From contig JBCBTD010000001.1 of assembly GCA_039818825.1 (NCBI GenBank), forward strand, positions 124,001 through 188,000: a stretch of 64,000 nt of DNA, in the 5' to 3' direction. The DNA comes from JBCBTD01 sp039818825. GTDB taxonomy: Bacteria; Pseudomonadota; Alphaproteobacteria; Geminicoccales; Geminicoccaceae. Positions within the stretch are counted from its first letter, which is position 1, and every line of letters begins with the position of its first letter. Below are positions 1-8,890 of the stretch, in pieces. A program made the translations under genes and the position numbers. The notes under the pieces were generated by a model that saw only the letters and a program-made list of their open reading frames with translations, was not told the origin of the DNA and did no database searches.

Positions 1-93
1 TGGCGAACGCTTCGGCGGGTTGGCGTTGCGGCCTTGACTCCGTTTGCGGCCGCGGCTGCAACGTCTGCATTCGGTTTTGGGAACGGATCGGAC

Positions 94-477
94 ATGCGTG
101 ACCGCTTCTGGGTCGTAGCGGCGCTCTCGTTGCTGGTCGTCACGTCGGCGTCGGCCGAGGACGAAGCCGTGATCGACAGCTTCGAGCTGAGCGATGCGCA
201 AGCGCTGGTCACGGCCTGCACCGTGCCCGAGGGCAATCCCCTCGCGGCCACCGCCAACGGCTTCTGCCTCGGCTACATGACCGGCGCGATCCAGCTCTAC
301 GCGGCGGCCGCGGCGTCGCCCAACGTCGAAAACCAGCTCTGTCCGGGCCGCGTCGTCTCGCGGAGCGAAATGCGCCGGATCTTCCTCGATTGGGCCGCAG
401 CTCATCCCGAACGGCTGGACGAACCGGCCATCGACGGTCTGGCGCGCGCCGCCGTTGCCGCCTTTCCCTGCACCTGA
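94..477 (+). CDS. Secreted Rap1a/Tai-like protein
   Basis: Encodes 127 aa. The first 20 or so residues form a hydrophobic signal peptide ending in an Ala-Ser-Ala-like cleavage region, so the mature protein should be periplasmic or secreted. The body has the Rap1a/Tai immunity-family look: a short helical domain with paired cysteines and the FCLGYMTGA block, and a final Cys. That family was named from type VI effector immunity proteins but is also common as stand-alone periplasmic proteins of unknown role, and no effector gene lies nearby. An in-frame upstream start at 34 would add a non-signal-like leader, so the ATG at 94, directly before the signal peptide, is preferred. Confidence 0.6.
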   Translation: MRDRFWVVAALSLLVVTSASAEDEAVIDSFELSDAQALVTACTVPEGNPLAATANGFCLGYMTGAIQLYAAAAASPNVENQLCPGRVVSRSEMRRIFLDWAAAHPERLDEPAIDGLARAAVAAFPCT

Positions 478-495
478 GCACTCGTGAGGTCGACG

Positions 496-726
496 ATGAA
501 AAGGGTCACCGCGCGGATCGCTGCCCTGGCCTTGGTCGGCACCTTGGTCGCGGGCTGTGGCGGCTACGTCGGGCGTGGTGCCGCGATCGGCGCCGCATCG
601 GGCGCTGCGGGCAGTGCCACGGCAGCAGCCATCCGCGGCGACGACGTGCTCGAGAGCGCCGCGGTCGGCGCTGCATCCGGAGCGGCGGCCGGCCTCGCCG
701 CGGGTTTCGTCGCCAGCCTCTTCTGA
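496..726 (+). CDS. Small glycine-zipper lipoprotein
   Basis: Encodes 76 aa starting at an ATG that places a basic stretch (Met-Lys-Arg) before a hydrophobic segment and a lipobox (LVAGC). The cysteine should therefore be lipidated and the protein anchored to a membrane. The rest is almost entirely Gly/Ala with repeated GxxxG spacing (GAAIGAASGAAG and a second copy), the pattern of glycine-zipper proteins that insert or oligomerise in membranes. A GTG at 484 is possible but fits the signal peptide less well. It follows the Rap1a-like gene by 18 bases on the same strand. No specific function can be assigned. Confidence 0.6.
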   Translation: MKRVTARIAALALVGTLVAGCGGYVGRGAAIGAASGAAGSATAAAIRGDDVLESAAVGAASGAAAGLAAGFVASLF

Positions 727-894
727 GCGCTCGCCGGCACCGGTCCTCGTCACCGCAGAGCCGCGGATTCCGCGGCGCGCGACACGGCTCACGCTTGACG
801 CTCCAGGCCCGCTGCGCCTAGAAAGCGCGTCCACTTTTCGAGTGCCCGGCAACCACTGGCGGATGAGGGTCGCGCTTGGTCGCGACCACATGTC

Positions 895-2253
895 ATGTTC
901 GAGAACCTGAGCACGCGGCTCGGCGACGTTTTCGATCGCCTCAAGCGACGCGGCGCCCTCAACGAGGGCGACGTCGAGTCGGCGATGCGCGACGTCCGGG
1001 TGGCGCTGCTGGAGGCCGACGTCGCGCTGCCCGTGGTGAAGAGCTTCATCGGCTCCATCAAAGAGCGCGCGGTCGGTGCCGAGGTCATCAAGAGCGTCAC
1101 GCCCGGGCAGATGGTCGTCAAGATCGTCAACGACGGGCTGACGGAGCTTCTGGGCGGCGAAGGCGTCGACCTCGAAAAGCCGGCCAATCCGCCGCTGATC
1201 GTGATGATGGTCGGGCTCCAGGGCTCGGGCAAGACGACCACCACGGGCAAGTTGGCGCGGCGCTTTCAGACCCGCGACCGCCAAAAGGCCCTGGTCGCGT
1301 CTTTGGACACCCGCCGTCCCGCGGCCCAGCAGCAATTGGCCGTGCTGGCCGAGCAGGTCGGCTGCACCGCTCTGCCGATCGTCGAGGGTCAGCAGCCCGT
1401 GGCGATCGCCGAGCGCGCGCTCGGGGTCGCGCGGCGCGAAGGCTACGACGTCCTGCTCCTGGACACCGCCGGTCGTCTCGCCATCGACGAAGAGCTGATG
1501 AGCGAACTGGCCGAGGTCAAAGCCGCGGCCCAACCCCAGGAAATCCTGCTGGTCGCCGATGCGATGACCGGTCAGGACGCAGTGAAGACGGCGGCGGCCT
1601 TCGACGAGCGGCTCGCTCTCAGCGGCATCGCCCTCACCCGGATGGACGGCGACGCTCGCGGCGGCGCCGCCTTGTCGATGCGCCAGGTCACCGGCAAGCC
1701 GATCAAGCTGGTGGGCACCGGTGAGAAGCTCGATGCGCTCGAGAACTTCCACCCCGAGCGTGTCGCCTCGCGCATCCTCGGCATGGGCGACGTCGTCTCG
1801 CTGGTCGAGAAGGCGTCGGAGAACGTCGACAAGGACGACGCCGAGCGGCTCGCCCGGCGGATGCAGAAGGGCTCGTTCAACCTCGACGACTACAAGAAGC
1901 AGCTTCAGCAGATCCGCAAGATGGGCGGTATGACCGGGCTGATGGGCATGCTGCCGGGCGTCGCCAAGGTGAAGAAGCAAATGGCCCAGGCGAACGTCGA
2001 CGAGCGCATCTTCCTGCGCCAGACCGCGATCATCGATTCGATGACGCCGTCGGAGCGGCGCAACATCAAGCTCTTGGGCGCCTCGCGCAAGCGTCGGGTC
2101 GCCACCGGCTCCGGCACGTCGGTCCAGGACGTCAACAAGCTGCTGAAGCAGTTCCAAGACATGCAGACGATGATGAAGCGCATGAAGAAGATGGGCGGGC
2201 GCGGCATGCCGATGCCCGGCCAGCTACCGCCGGGCCTGCTGCCGCCGAACTGA
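895..2253 (+). CDS. ffh: Signal recognition particle protein Ffh (SRP54)
   Basis: Encodes 452 aa, normal length for Ffh. The N-terminal helical domain (about 1-90) is followed by the SRP GTPase domain with P-loop GLQGSGKT (107-114), a DTAGR G3 motif and the TRMDGDARGG block. A methionine-rich M domain (about 300-430) binds 4.5S RNA and signal sequences. Ffh, with 4.5S RNA and FtsY, targets ribosomes making inner-membrane proteins. It begins the ffh-rpsP-rimM-trmD-rplS order that is standard in proteobacteria; rpsP follows after 44 bases. Confidence 0.98.
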   Translation: MFENLSTRLGDVFDRLKRRGALNEGDVESAMRDVRVALLEADVALPVVKSFIGSIKERAVGAEVIKSVTPGQMVVKIVNDGLTELLGGEGVDLEKPANPPLIVMMVGLQGSGKTTTTGKLARRFQTRDRQKALVASLDTRRPAAQQQLAVLAEQVGCTALPIVEGQQPVAIAERALGVARREGYDVLLLDTAGRLAIDEELMSELAEVKAAAQPQEILLVADAMTGQDAVKTAAAFDERLALSGIALTRMDGDARGGAALSMRQVTGKPIKLVGTGEKLDALENFHPERVASRILGMGDVVSLVEKASENVDKDDAERLARRMQKGSFNLDDYKKQLQQIRKMGGMTGLMGMLPGVAKVKKQMAQANVDERIFLRQTAIIDSMTPSERRNIKLLGASRKRRVATGSGTSVQDVNKLLKQFQDMQTMMKRMKKMGGRGMPMPGQLPPGLLPPN

Positions 2254-2297
2254 CCTGATTTTCGAACACCTCTGACCGACGAAAGAGATCCTGAACC

Positions 2298-2786
2298 ATG
2301 GCCGTCACCATCCGCCTCTCCCGCGGCGGCGCCAAGAAGCGCCCCTTTTACCGCGTGGTTGCCGCCGACAGCCGCGCCCGCCGCGACGGCCGGTTTTTGG
2401 AGAAGCTCGGCACCTACGATCCACTGCTCGCCAAGGACGACCCCAAGCGTCTGGTGCTCAACGAGGACCGCATTCGGCACTGGCTCGACCAGGGTGCTCA
2501 GGCCAGTGACCGTATCGCCCGGTTCCTCGACCAGGCCGGCATGAAGCCGGGCGCCACCCGTCAGCGCGGCACCGGCAAGCGAGCCCAGGCGATCGCGGCG
2601 GCCAAGGCCGAAGCCGCGCCGCCGGCGGAGGCAGCACCGGCTGCTGATACGGCACCGGCCGCCGATCCGGAGCCGGCCGTGGACGCGGCGCCCGCTGCCG
2701 ATGCGGCGCCCACCGAAGCTGCAGCGCCAGCTGATGACGCGACTCCGGCGGAAGACGCCGAGCCCGCGTCGTCGACCAGCGCCTGA
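2298..2786 (+). CDS. rpsP: 30S ribosomal protein S16 with Ala/Pro-rich tail
   Basis: Encodes 162 aa. The first 80 or so residues are a classic S16 domain opening with [19 protein letters not shown], a primary 16S rRNA-binding protein of the small subunit. The remaining half is a low-complexity, acidic Ala/Pro/Glu tail with repeated AAPA/ADAAP units, longer than the roughly 80-90 aa of typical S16. Such tails are known from some alphaproteobacteria, and the coding frame is unbroken, so this is not a fusion artefact. It is followed by rimM after 19 bases. Confidence 0.97.
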   Translation: MAVTIRLSRGGAKKRPFYRVVAADSRARRDGRFLEKLGTYDPLLAKDDPKRLVLNEDRIRHWLDQGAQASDRIARFLDQAGMKPGATRQRGTGKRAQAIAAAKAEAAPPAEAAPAADTAPAADPEPAVDAAPAADAAPTEAAAPADDATPAEDAEPASSTSA

Positions 2787-2805
2787 CCAGGGCTCGGAGC
2801 GAGCG

Positions 2806-3324
2806 ATGGCGGTGGCGGAACGGGTTTGTCTCGCGGTGGTGACCGGCGCCCACGGGCTTGCCGGCGAGGTGCGGCTGCGCACCTTCACCGGCGAACCCGA
2901 GGCCGTTGCCGCCTATGGTCCGCTGGAAGACGCGAGCGGGCGGAGCCGGCTACGGATCACCAGCCTGCGCGTCACCACCAAGGACGTCATCGCTCGATTC
3001 GACGGCATCGCCGACCGAACTGCGGCGGAGGGCCTCAAGGGCACCGAGCTGTGGCTGCCCCGCGAGCGTCTGCCTGAGCCCGACGACGACGAATGGTACG
3101 TTGCCGATCTCCAAGGGCTCGACGTCGTCGATCAGGGCGGGCGGCTGGTCGGCCGGGTCCGGGCCGTCACCGACCATGGCGCCGGCGACGTAGTCGAGAT
3201 CCTCGCTCCCGACGGCAAGGAGCTGGTGCTGCCCTTCACGCGCAACCTGTTCCCGGACGTCGATCCGGTGGCCGGGCGGATGGTGATGGCGCCCAACGAC
3301 GTCCTGGAGGCGGCGTCCCGATGA
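2806..3324 (+). CDS. rimM: Ribosome maturation factor RimM
   Basis: Encodes 172 aa, the usual RimM length. The N-terminal part ([15 protein letters not shown]) is the RimM beta-barrel that contacts S19; the C-terminal part ([18 protein letters not shown] to LVLPF) is the PRC-barrel-like domain. It helps 16S 3'-domain maturation in 30S assembly. The open frame runs back to 2701 inside rpsP, but the family N-terminus and a GGAGCGAGCG-type upstream region point to the ATG at 2806. Its stop overlaps the trmD start (ATGA), implying translational coupling. Confidence 0.95.
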   Translation: MAVAERVCLAVVTGAHGLAGEVRLRTFTGEPEAVAAYGPLEDASGRSRLRITSLRVTTKDVIARFDGIADRTAAEGLKGTELWLPRERLPEPDDDEWYVADLQGLDVVDQGGRLVGRVRAVTDHGAGDVVEILAPDGKELVLPFTRNLFPDVDPVAGRMVMAPNDVLEAASR

Positions 3325-4028
3325 CCGACGCGCCCTGGCATGCGACCGTCCTCACCCTGTTTCCCGAGATGTTTCCCGGACCGCTCGGCCATTCCCTGGC
3401 TGGCAGGGCGCTCGACGGCGGCGTTTGGCGGCTCACGGCGACCAACCTTCGCGACCACGCCACCGGTCGCCACCGGAGCGTCGACGACACGCCCTTCGGC
3501 GGCGGCGCCGGCATGGTGATGCGGGCGGACGTGGTGGCCGACGCCCTCGATGCGGTGGACGTCGGCGATCGCCCGACGATCTACTTGAGCCCGCGCGGCC
3601 GGCCGCTCGACCAGGAGCGCGTTCGGCAACTGGCGAGTGGGCCCGGCGTCGTGATCCTGTGCGGCCGCTTCGAAGGTATCGACGAGCGCGTTCTCGAGGC
3701 CCGCGATGTCGAGGAGATCAGCCTCGGCGACTTCATCCTCAGTGGCGGCGAACCGGCAGCCCTGGCCCTGATCGACGCCTGCGTCCGCCTCCTGCCCGGC
3801 GTGATGGGGTCGACGGCGAGTGCGGTCGAGGAGAGCTTCCACGACGACCTCCTGGAGTATCCGCACTATACCCGGCCGCGGCTGTTCGAGGGACGTGACG
3901 TGCCGGACGTTCTGTTGAGCGGTGACCACGCGCGGATCGATGCCTGGCGCCGGGCCGCAGCCGAACGACTGACCCGGGCCAGGCGGCCCGATCTTTGGCA
4001 ACGCTACGCCTCCAGGGCGGCCGGCTGA
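3321..4028 (+). CDS. trmD: tRNA (guanine-N1)-methyltransferase TrmD
   Basis: Encodes 235 aa starting at an ATG that overlaps the rimM stop by four bases. The SPOUT knot motifs are present: [22 protein letters not shown] and [18 protein letters not shown]. TrmD methylates N1 of G37 in tRNAs reading CNN and some other codons and prevents +1 frameshifting. The frame is open upstream to 3093, but that extension lies wholly inside rimM and does not resemble TrmD. It is the fourth gene of the operon, with rplS following after 96 bases. Confidence 0.96.
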   Translation: MTDAPWHATVLTLFPEMFPGPLGHSLAGRALDGGVWRLTATNLRDHATGRHRSVDDTPFGGGAGMVMRADVVADALDAVDVGDRPTIYLSPRGRPLDQERVRQLASGPGVVILCGRFEGIDERVLEARDVEEISLGDFILSGGEPAALALIDACVRLLPGVMGSTASAVEESFHDDLLEYPHYTRPRLFEGRDVPDVLLSGDHARIDAWRRAAAERLTRARRPDLWQRYASRAAG

Positions 4029-4082
4029 CGGCGACTGGTGACGAGGAAATGCGGCCCGACCGAGCGGGCCGGCAACCGCTGA

Positions 4083-4108
4083 CGGGACCGTCGCTCGGAA
4101 CGGTCCCG
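4083..4108 (+). promoter_or_regulatory. Hairpin in the rplS leader
   Basis: A perfect 9-bp inverted repeat (CGGGACCGT at 4083-4091 and ACGGTCCCG at 4100-4108) with an 8-base loop sits 16 bases before the rplS start. It is followed by a purine-rich AGAAAGGAAACGAG stretch holding the ribosome binding site. No T-run follows, so it is not a standard terminator. The position would suit an mRNA structure for ribosomal-protein autoregulation or operon processing; that role is inference. Confidence 0.4.
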
Positions 4109-4124
4109 AGAAAGGAAACGAGAC

Positions 4125-4571
4125 GTGAACGTCATCGAACAGCTCGAACGCGAGCAAATCGACCGCCTCGTCGCCGAACGTCCCGTGCCCGAGTTCGCGC
4201 CCGGCGACACGGTCCGGGTGAACGTGAAGGTCATCGAGGGCACGCGCGAGCGTGTCCAGGCATTCGAGGGTGTCTGTATCGCCCGGCGCAACCGCGGCCT
4301 GAACTCCGCTTTCACCGTGCGCAAGATCAGCTACGGCGAAGGCGTCGAGCGCGTCTTCCCGCTGTACAGCCCACGGATCGACTCGATCCAGGTGGTCCGC
4401 CGCGGCAAGGTGCGGCGTGCCAAGCTCTACTACTTGCGCGGACGGCGCGGTAAGTCTGCGCGGATTGCCGAGCGTCGCGACGAGCGGCCGGCGAAGGGCG
4501 CAGTGGCGGCCGCGGCCGCGCAGCCTGCTGCGGCGAACCCGGCCGCCGCCGCCGAGCCGGCGGCGGATTGA
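4125..4571 (+). CDS. rplS: 50S ribosomal protein L19 with Ala-rich tail
   Basis: Encodes 148 aa. Residues 1-115 or so are typical L19 ([56 protein letters not shown]), which sits at the 30S-50S interface. The last 35 residues are an alanine-rich low-complexity extension ending EPAAD, like the tail seen on S16 in the same operon. A strong AAAGGAAACGAG region precedes the ATG. leuC follows 26 bases after the stop, so leucine biosynthesis may be read from the same transcript. Confidence 0.97.
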   Translation: MNVIEQLEREQIDRLVAERPVPEFAPGDTVRVNVKVIEGTRERVQAFEGVCIARRNRGLNSAFTVRKISYGEGVERVFPLYSPRIDSIQVVRRGKVRRAKLYYLRGRRGKSARIAERRDERPAKGAVAAAAAQPAAANPAAAAEPAAD

Positions 4572-4597
4572 CGGCGGTCGACGACGGAGGGAGCAGG

Positions 4598-6007
4598 ATG
4601 GGGAAGCCGCAGACGCTGTTCGACAAGATCTGGGACCACCACCTGGTCTACGAGCAGGAGGACGGCACCTGCCTCATCTACATCGACCGCCATCTCGTCC
4701 ACGAGGTGACGAGCCCCCAAGCGTTCGAAGGTCTTCGCCAAACGGGACGCCGCGTCCGCCGCCCGGACGCCACCCTGGCCGTCGTCGACCACAACGTGCC
4801 GACCGATCCTGACCGTCTCGACGGCATCAAGGACGAGACGTCGCGGATCCAGGTCGAGACCATGGTGGAGAACGCTCGCGAGTTCGGCATCGAACTCTAC
4901 GAGATGCACGACGTCCGCCAGGGCATCGTCCACATCGTCGGCCCCGAGCAAGGTTTCACCCTGCCTGGGACCACCATCGTCTGCGGCGACAGCCACACCT
5001 CGACCCATGGCGCGTTCGGCGCCCTCGCCTTCGGCATCGGCACCAGCGAGGTCGAGCACGTGCTGGCGACGCAGACCCTGGCGCAGAAGCGCCCGAAGAA
5101 CATGCGGATCAGCGTCGACGGCGAACTCGGTTTCGGCGTGACGGCGAAGGACGTCGTGCTGGCGATCATCGGCAAGATCGGCACCGCAGGCGGCACCGGA
5201 AACGTCATCGAGTATGCGGGCTCCGTCATCCGCGGTCTGTCGATGGAAGGCCGGATGACGATCTGCAACATGTCGATCGAGGCCGGCGCGCGTGCGGGAC
5301 TGATCGCCCCGGACGAGACCACGTTCCGCTACGTCCAGGGACGCCCCAAGGCGCCGAAGGCCGGCGCCTTCGAGCAGGCCGTCGCCTACTGGCGCACCCT
5401 GCCCTCCGACGAAGGCGCGTCCTACGACACCGAAGTCGTGCTCGAGGCCAAGGACATCGAACCGCAGGTGACTTGGGGTACCAGCCCCCAGGACGTGGTG
5501 CCGATCTCCGGTCGTGTGCCCGACCCCAAGACCGCGCCAGACGAGGACCGTCGGCGGGCGATGGAGCGGGCGCTGGATTACATGGGGCTGGAGCCGGGCA
5601 CGCCGATGCAGGACATCCCCGTCGAGCGCGTCTTCCTCGGCTCGTGCACCAACGGCCGTATCGAGGACCTGCGCGCCGCGGCCAAGGTGGTCGCCGGCAA
5701 GACCGTCGCCAACGGCGTCCGGGCGATGGTCGTGCCTGGCTCGGGGCTGGTCAAGCACCACGCCGAGGAAGAGGGCTTGGACCTCGTGTTCCGCAATGCC
5801 GGCTTCGAGTGGCGCGAGGCTGGCTGCTCGATGTGCCTCGGTATGAACCCGGACATTCTGAACCCGGGTGAGCGCTGTGCGTCTACCTCGAATCGCAATT
5901 TCGAGGGTCGCCAGGGACGTGGCGGACGCACCCACCTCTTGAGCCCGGCCATGGCCGCGGCCGCCGCGTTGACCGGAAAGCTCACCGACGTCCGCGGCTT
6001 CGTCTGA
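4598..6007 (+). CDS. leuC: 3-isopropylmalate dehydratase large subunit
   Basis: Encodes 469 aa, the aconitase-family large subunit that isomerises 2-isopropylmalate to 3-isopropylmalate with LeuD. The three [4Fe-4S] ligands are visible: Cys350 (SCTNGR) and Cys410/Cys413 (GCSMCLGMN). The [25 protein letters not shown] signature block lies near residues 130-150. The frame is open from a TTG at 4568 overlapping rplS, but the ATG at 4598 has a GGAGGGAG ribosome binding site at the right distance and matches the family N-terminus. leuD is not adjacent but 3.6 kb downstream. Confidence 0.97.
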   Translation: MGKPQTLFDKIWDHHLVYEQEDGTCLIYIDRHLVHEVTSPQAFEGLRQTGRRVRRPDATLAVVDHNVPTDPDRLDGIKDETSRIQVETMVENAREFGIELYEMHDVRQGIVHIVGPEQGFTLPGTTIVCGDSHTSTHGAFGALAFGIGTSEVEHVLATQTLAQKRPKNMRISVDGELGFGVTAKDVVLAIIGKIGTAGGTGNVIEYAGSVIRGLSMEGRMTICNMSIEAGARAGLIAPDETTFRYVQGRPKAPKAGAFEQAVAYWRTLPSDEGASYDTEVVLEAKDIEPQVTWGTSPQDVVPISGRVPDPKTAPDEDRRRAMERALDYMGLEPGTPMQDIPVERVFLGSCTNGRIEDLRAAAKVVAGKTVANGVRAMVVPGSGLVKHHAEEEGLDLVFRNAGFEWREAGCSMCLGMNPDILNPGERCASTSNRNFEGRQGRGGRTHLLSPAMAAAAALTGKLTDVRGFV

Positions 6008-6036
6008 AGCGCCGCCGACGCTGACACGTCCAACGA

Positions 6037-6066
6037 ACGGGCGCGACGCGTTGCGGCCGCGCCCGT
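6037..6066 (+). terminator. Rho-independent-like terminator after leuC
   Basis: An inverted repeat ACGGGCGCG (6037-6045) and CGCGCCCGT (6058-6066), loop 12 bases, is followed by TTTATTG. It starts 30 bases after the leuC stop and lies between convergent leuC and the CHRD gene, so it may serve leuC and possibly both directions. The T-tract is short. Confidence 0.6.
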
Positions 6067-6082
6067 TTATTGCCCGTCGATC

Positions 6083-6658
6083 TCAGGCTGCTTGGCGTTT
6101 TCGCCGGCCGAGCCAACCCACGCCGGCAATCGCCGTGCCGAGCAGCACGAAGCCAGCCGGGATCGGGGTCACGTGGATCTGGCCACGGATCTCCCCGGCT
6201 TCGAAGGCGTCGGTGTGGATATTGAAATAGCCATTGCCGGCGACGATCGCGGCTTCGGCCGCGTCGGTGATGACGATCGAGTCGGCGCGAAACGCGAAGC
6301 CGCCATTGGCGAACGGCAACGCGTCGAAGCCGGTCGGGATCGCCAGGACGATGCCGCCATTGGCACCGACCGGGGCGTCGTGGATGTGGACGGGTCCGTT
6401 GCCGCCGCCGACGTCGAACAGGTCGCTCGGATCGATACCCTTCACGATCAAGCTCAGCTTCGACAAGGTGTTGGTGGCGGTGTCCAGATCGAAGCTGGCG
6501 AGCCCGAACGCCGTCGACGTCAGCGCCGGATCAGGGCCGCCGGGTGCCACGACTTCTTGGTCAGGCGTCAGACTTGCGGCCCCTTTGAGCAGCAAGGCAT
6601 CCGCCGTTCCGGTGGTCAAAGCGAACACGGCGACCAGCGCCGGCAGCACGAGTTTCAT
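6083..6658 (-). CDS. CHRD-domain exported protein with C-terminal sorting signal
   Basis: Encodes 191 aa. An N-terminal signal peptide (about 1-22) is followed by a CHRD domain, recognisable from the ASLTPDQEV opening, the GPVHIHDAPVGANGGIV His-rich centre and the GEIRGQIH ending. The C-terminus has a PxPAG motif, a hydrophobic helix and a basic GRRKR tail, the tripartite layout of PEP-CTERM/VPLPA-type exosortase substrates. It should be exported and processed at the envelope. CHRD domains are of uncertain function. The start at 6658 is the ATG directly before the signal peptide. It is convergent with leuC. Confidence 0.75.
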   Translation of the reverse strand: MKLVLPALVAVFALTTGTADALLLKGAASLTPDQEVVAPGGPDPALTSTAFGLASFDLDTATNTLSKLSLIVKGIDPSDLFDVGGGNGPVHIHDAPVGANGGIVLAIPTGFDALPFANGGFAFRADSIVITDAAEAAIVAGNGYFNIHTDAFEAGEIRGQIHVTPIPAGFVLLGTAIAGVGWLGRRKRQAA

Positions 6659-6862
6659 CGAACTCTCCCCCAGTGGTTTGGTGGCCGCGTCTGCGGCACC
6701 ACCGGTGGGTTCCCGGCACTGGACGCCCGGTTCATATGCCATTCGTCGAACATGGCGGCGTGTCGTAGCGATTTCCGTGATTCGGATTGAACCCTGACGC
6801 GGGCGAAGGGCACTCAGTGTCAGACGGGCGTCGTGCGAGGCGCTCGGTCGTGCGGAGAGGGC

Positions 6863-7039
6863 ATGGACGTGCACGTCGACATCAAGATCGTCACCAAGGG
6901 CTCGGTACGGTTGGTCCGGCTGACCGACCGGGCCGACATCGCGGCGTTGGTCCAGCAGTTGGACGAGCTGGCGGCACGCCGCGGCGCCGATGCTCCGGTC
7001 GTGCGACTGAGCCACCACCGTGCCCGGGCGGCCGGCTGA
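6863..7039 (+). CDS. Hypothetical 58-aa protein
   Basis: A short open frame between two minus-strand genes, starting at ATG 6863 (an in-frame start at 6833 is also possible). The predicted protein has a beta-like N-terminus (DVHVDIKIV) followed by an amphipathic helix and a basic tail. A GGAGAGGGC sequence just upstream could be a ribosome binding site. I recognise no family. It may be a real small gene or chance coding in GC-rich DNA. Confidence 0.35.
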   Translation: MDVHVDIKIVTKGSVRLVRLTDRADIAALVQQLDELAARRGADAPVVRLSHHRARAAG

Positions 7040-7061
7040 CGATGTCGAAGGCTGGGTCCGG

Positions 7062-8303
7062 TCAGCTCGCGGGGGCGCCGCAGGCGATGGCGACGTCACC
7101 AACGAGCGTCCGCAGCGCTCGACACGCATCGGGGCCGGGTGCCGCGGTGACCAAGGCCGCACGTACCGTTTCGGCGCCGGCGGTCGGTTCGATCTCGCGG
7201 AACAGCGCCGCCAGGCCGGCGACGTAGGCGGTCGCAGCGGACGCGCCGTCGACATAGCCGTAAGCGCGACCCGGTAGGGTCGTGAGCACCGACGCGCCAG
7301 GGGCCACCACGACTGGAACCGCGGCGCCCGCAGCATCGCCTGCCGTCGCCGCCACCGCGACGACGCCGGGGCGATCGGCCGGGAACTGTTCCGGCGCGGC
7401 CGCATCATAGGCTGCGACGATGACCATCCCACGTTCGACCGCGGCGTCGATCAACAGCGCCAAGGTCGGATCGAACGGGCCGGTAAGGCTCAGATTGACG
7501 ACGTCGACGTCGGCAAGCACGGCCACGTTCAGCGCCCGTGCCAGGGTGAAGCTGGAGCACCTGCCCCCGCCGCCGGTCTCCCAGCAACCGCGCAGGCCGA
7601 GGATCCTCGCATCGGGCGCGATGCCGACGATCCCCTGACCGTTGCCGGCAACGGCGGCGATGATCCCGGCAAGCGCCGTGCCGTGGCGCTCGCCCGGCAC
7701 CCCCTCGCCCCGCGCCGTCAGGTCCTGCACGCGCTCGACCTGAGCACCGAGATCCGGATGCCGAGTGTCGATGCCGGTGTCGACCACGGCGATCGTGACC
7801 CCTCGGCCCGTGGTCACCTCGTGGGCCGCCAACGCACCGACATCGACGAAGCCAGTCTGCAGATCGAAGAGCGGGTCGTCGTAGGCCGCATCGCTGGTGG
7901 TCTGGAAGACGTTCATCGGCTGCGCCAACGCGATCCGTTCGTCGTCCTCCAGCGCACGGAGCAGGTCCGCCCGCGCGGCGGCGTCACCGTCGGGCAGCGC
8001 CAGCACAGCGCAATAGAGCTCGATGCTGGCCATCGGCCACAACGCCACCACGCTCAAGCCGTGGCTGTTGGCGATGTCCTGTATGATCGCCTCCAACGTC
8101 GCGCCGTCGCTCAACGGCACCATCACCATCACCTCGCGCTCGGCGGGCACGGCGGCGCCGGGCGTCGGCAGCAATTGCCTTGGTGGCTCGCTGGCCAAGT
8201 CGGCGGATGGCGTGCAGGCGGCGATGGCCAAGATCGCCGCGACGAACGCGGCCAAGGTCCGAGCGCTGCGCACCGCCGTGTCTCCCGGTTGTCGCGGCTT
8301 CAC
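7062..8303 (-). CDS. Lipoprotein subtilisin-like serine protease (S8)
   Basis: Encodes 413 aa. An N-terminal lipoprotein signal with lipobox IAAC (Cys30) predicts envelope anchoring. Residues about 55-130 look like an inhibitor-I9-type propeptide domain. The protease domain carries Asp175 (VVDTGID), His207 (ERHGTALAG), oxyanion Asn270 (VVNLSL) and Ser355. The serine motif is DGASAATAYVAG, in which the usual Pro of GTSxAxP is Tyr. The GTG start at 8303 overlaps the anti-sigma stop (GTGA), so translation is coupled. It is the last gene of a sigma/anti-sigma/protease operon. Confidence 0.85.
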   Translation of the reverse strand: MKPRQPGDTAVRSARTLAAFVAAILAIAACTPSADLASEPPRQLLPTPGAAVPAEREVMVMVPLSDGATLEAIIQDIANSHGLSVVALWPMASIELYCAVLALPDGDAAARADLLRALEDDERIALAQPMNVFQTTSDAAYDDPLFDLQTGFVDVGALAAHEVTTGRGVTIAVVDTGIDTRHPDLGAQVERVQDLTARGEGVPGERHGTALAGIIAAVAGNGQGIVGIAPDARILGLRGCWETGGGGRCSSFTLARALNVAVLADVDVVNLSLTGPFDPTLALLIDAAVERGMVIVAAYDAAAPEQFPADRPGVVAVAATAGDAAGAAVPVVVAPGASVLTTLPGRAYGYVDGASAATAYVAGLAALFREIEPTAGAETVRAALVTAAPGPDACRALRTLVGDVAIACGAPAS

Positions 8304-8890
8304 CGCGCCGGTGCAGCAAACCTCACCGGCGGTTCGTTGCCAAGCCTCTCGGCCAACGCGATCGGGTCGGCCGACGTCGCTGGATCCGCCGGTGTCACCA
8401 GATAGACCCCGGCATCGCTCGGACCGTCGGCGAAGGTGAGGTCGTGCGCCAACAGCACGGCCCGCACCTCCGCTTCGGTGACACCGGCATCGAACACCAC
8501 GTGGACATCGGCAGCACCGGCCTCGGCCGGCGCCGTCAGGGTACGGAACGCCGCCGGCTCCGGTGTAGCGGACGGCAACAGCAGCCAAACCACCACCGCC
8601 GCCACGGCCGCCGTCTCCACACCGAGCACCCAACGGAGGCGCGACGGCGTGACCCACCAGGCGCGCCGCCACGTGACCCACCAGGGAGGCTTGCCGTCGG
8701 CAACGCTCAACGGTGCCGGCTCCGCGATGACCGCCGCCTGCAACTCGTCCAAGAGACGCAGTTCGGCGGTACACATCGAACACTCGGCAAGATGGACGTC
8801 GATCGCCGCCCGGGTTTCGGCATCGAGGGTGTCGTTGACGTACCAGGGGAGCAGGTCGAACGCCTGCGCATGGTCGATGGTCGCTGTCAC
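8300..8890 (-). CDS. Zinc-finger anti-sigma factor, membrane-anchored
   Basis: Encodes 196 aa from a GTG at 8890 overlapping the sigma-factor stop (GTGA). The N-terminal domain contains the anti-sigma zinc motif HxxxCxxC (His33, Cys37, Cys40). One transmembrane segment lies near residues 88-106. The C-terminal, predicted periplasmic domain (about 128-190) has the pattern VHVVFDAGVTEAEVRAVL...GVYLV, which looks like the small propeptide-like domain of the subtilase in the next gene. It should hold the upstream ECF sigma factor inactive until a signal, perhaps proteolytic, is received. A longer frame reaches back to 8989 inside the sigma gene and is not needed. Confidence 0.85.
   Translation of the reverse strand: MTATIDHAQAFDLLPWYVNDTLDAETRAAIDVHLAECSMCTAELRLLDELQAAVIAEPAPLSVADGKPPWWVTWRRAWWVTPSRLRWVLGVETAAVAAVVVWLLLPSATPEPAAFRTLTAPAEAGAADVHVVFDAGVTEAEVRAVLLAHDLTFADGPSDAGVYLVTPADPATSADPIALAERLGNEPPVRFAAPAR

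Noticed and set aside
760..776. Palindrome GCCGCGGA-T-TCCGCGGC between the small lipoprotein gene and ffh as a terminator
   Set aside because: The loop is a single base, too tight for a normal hairpin, and no T-run follows.
4430..5935. A 501-codon minus-strand frame covering leuC
   Set aside because: leuC on the plus strand has all its Fe-S ligands and family blocks; the antisense frame lacks any motif.
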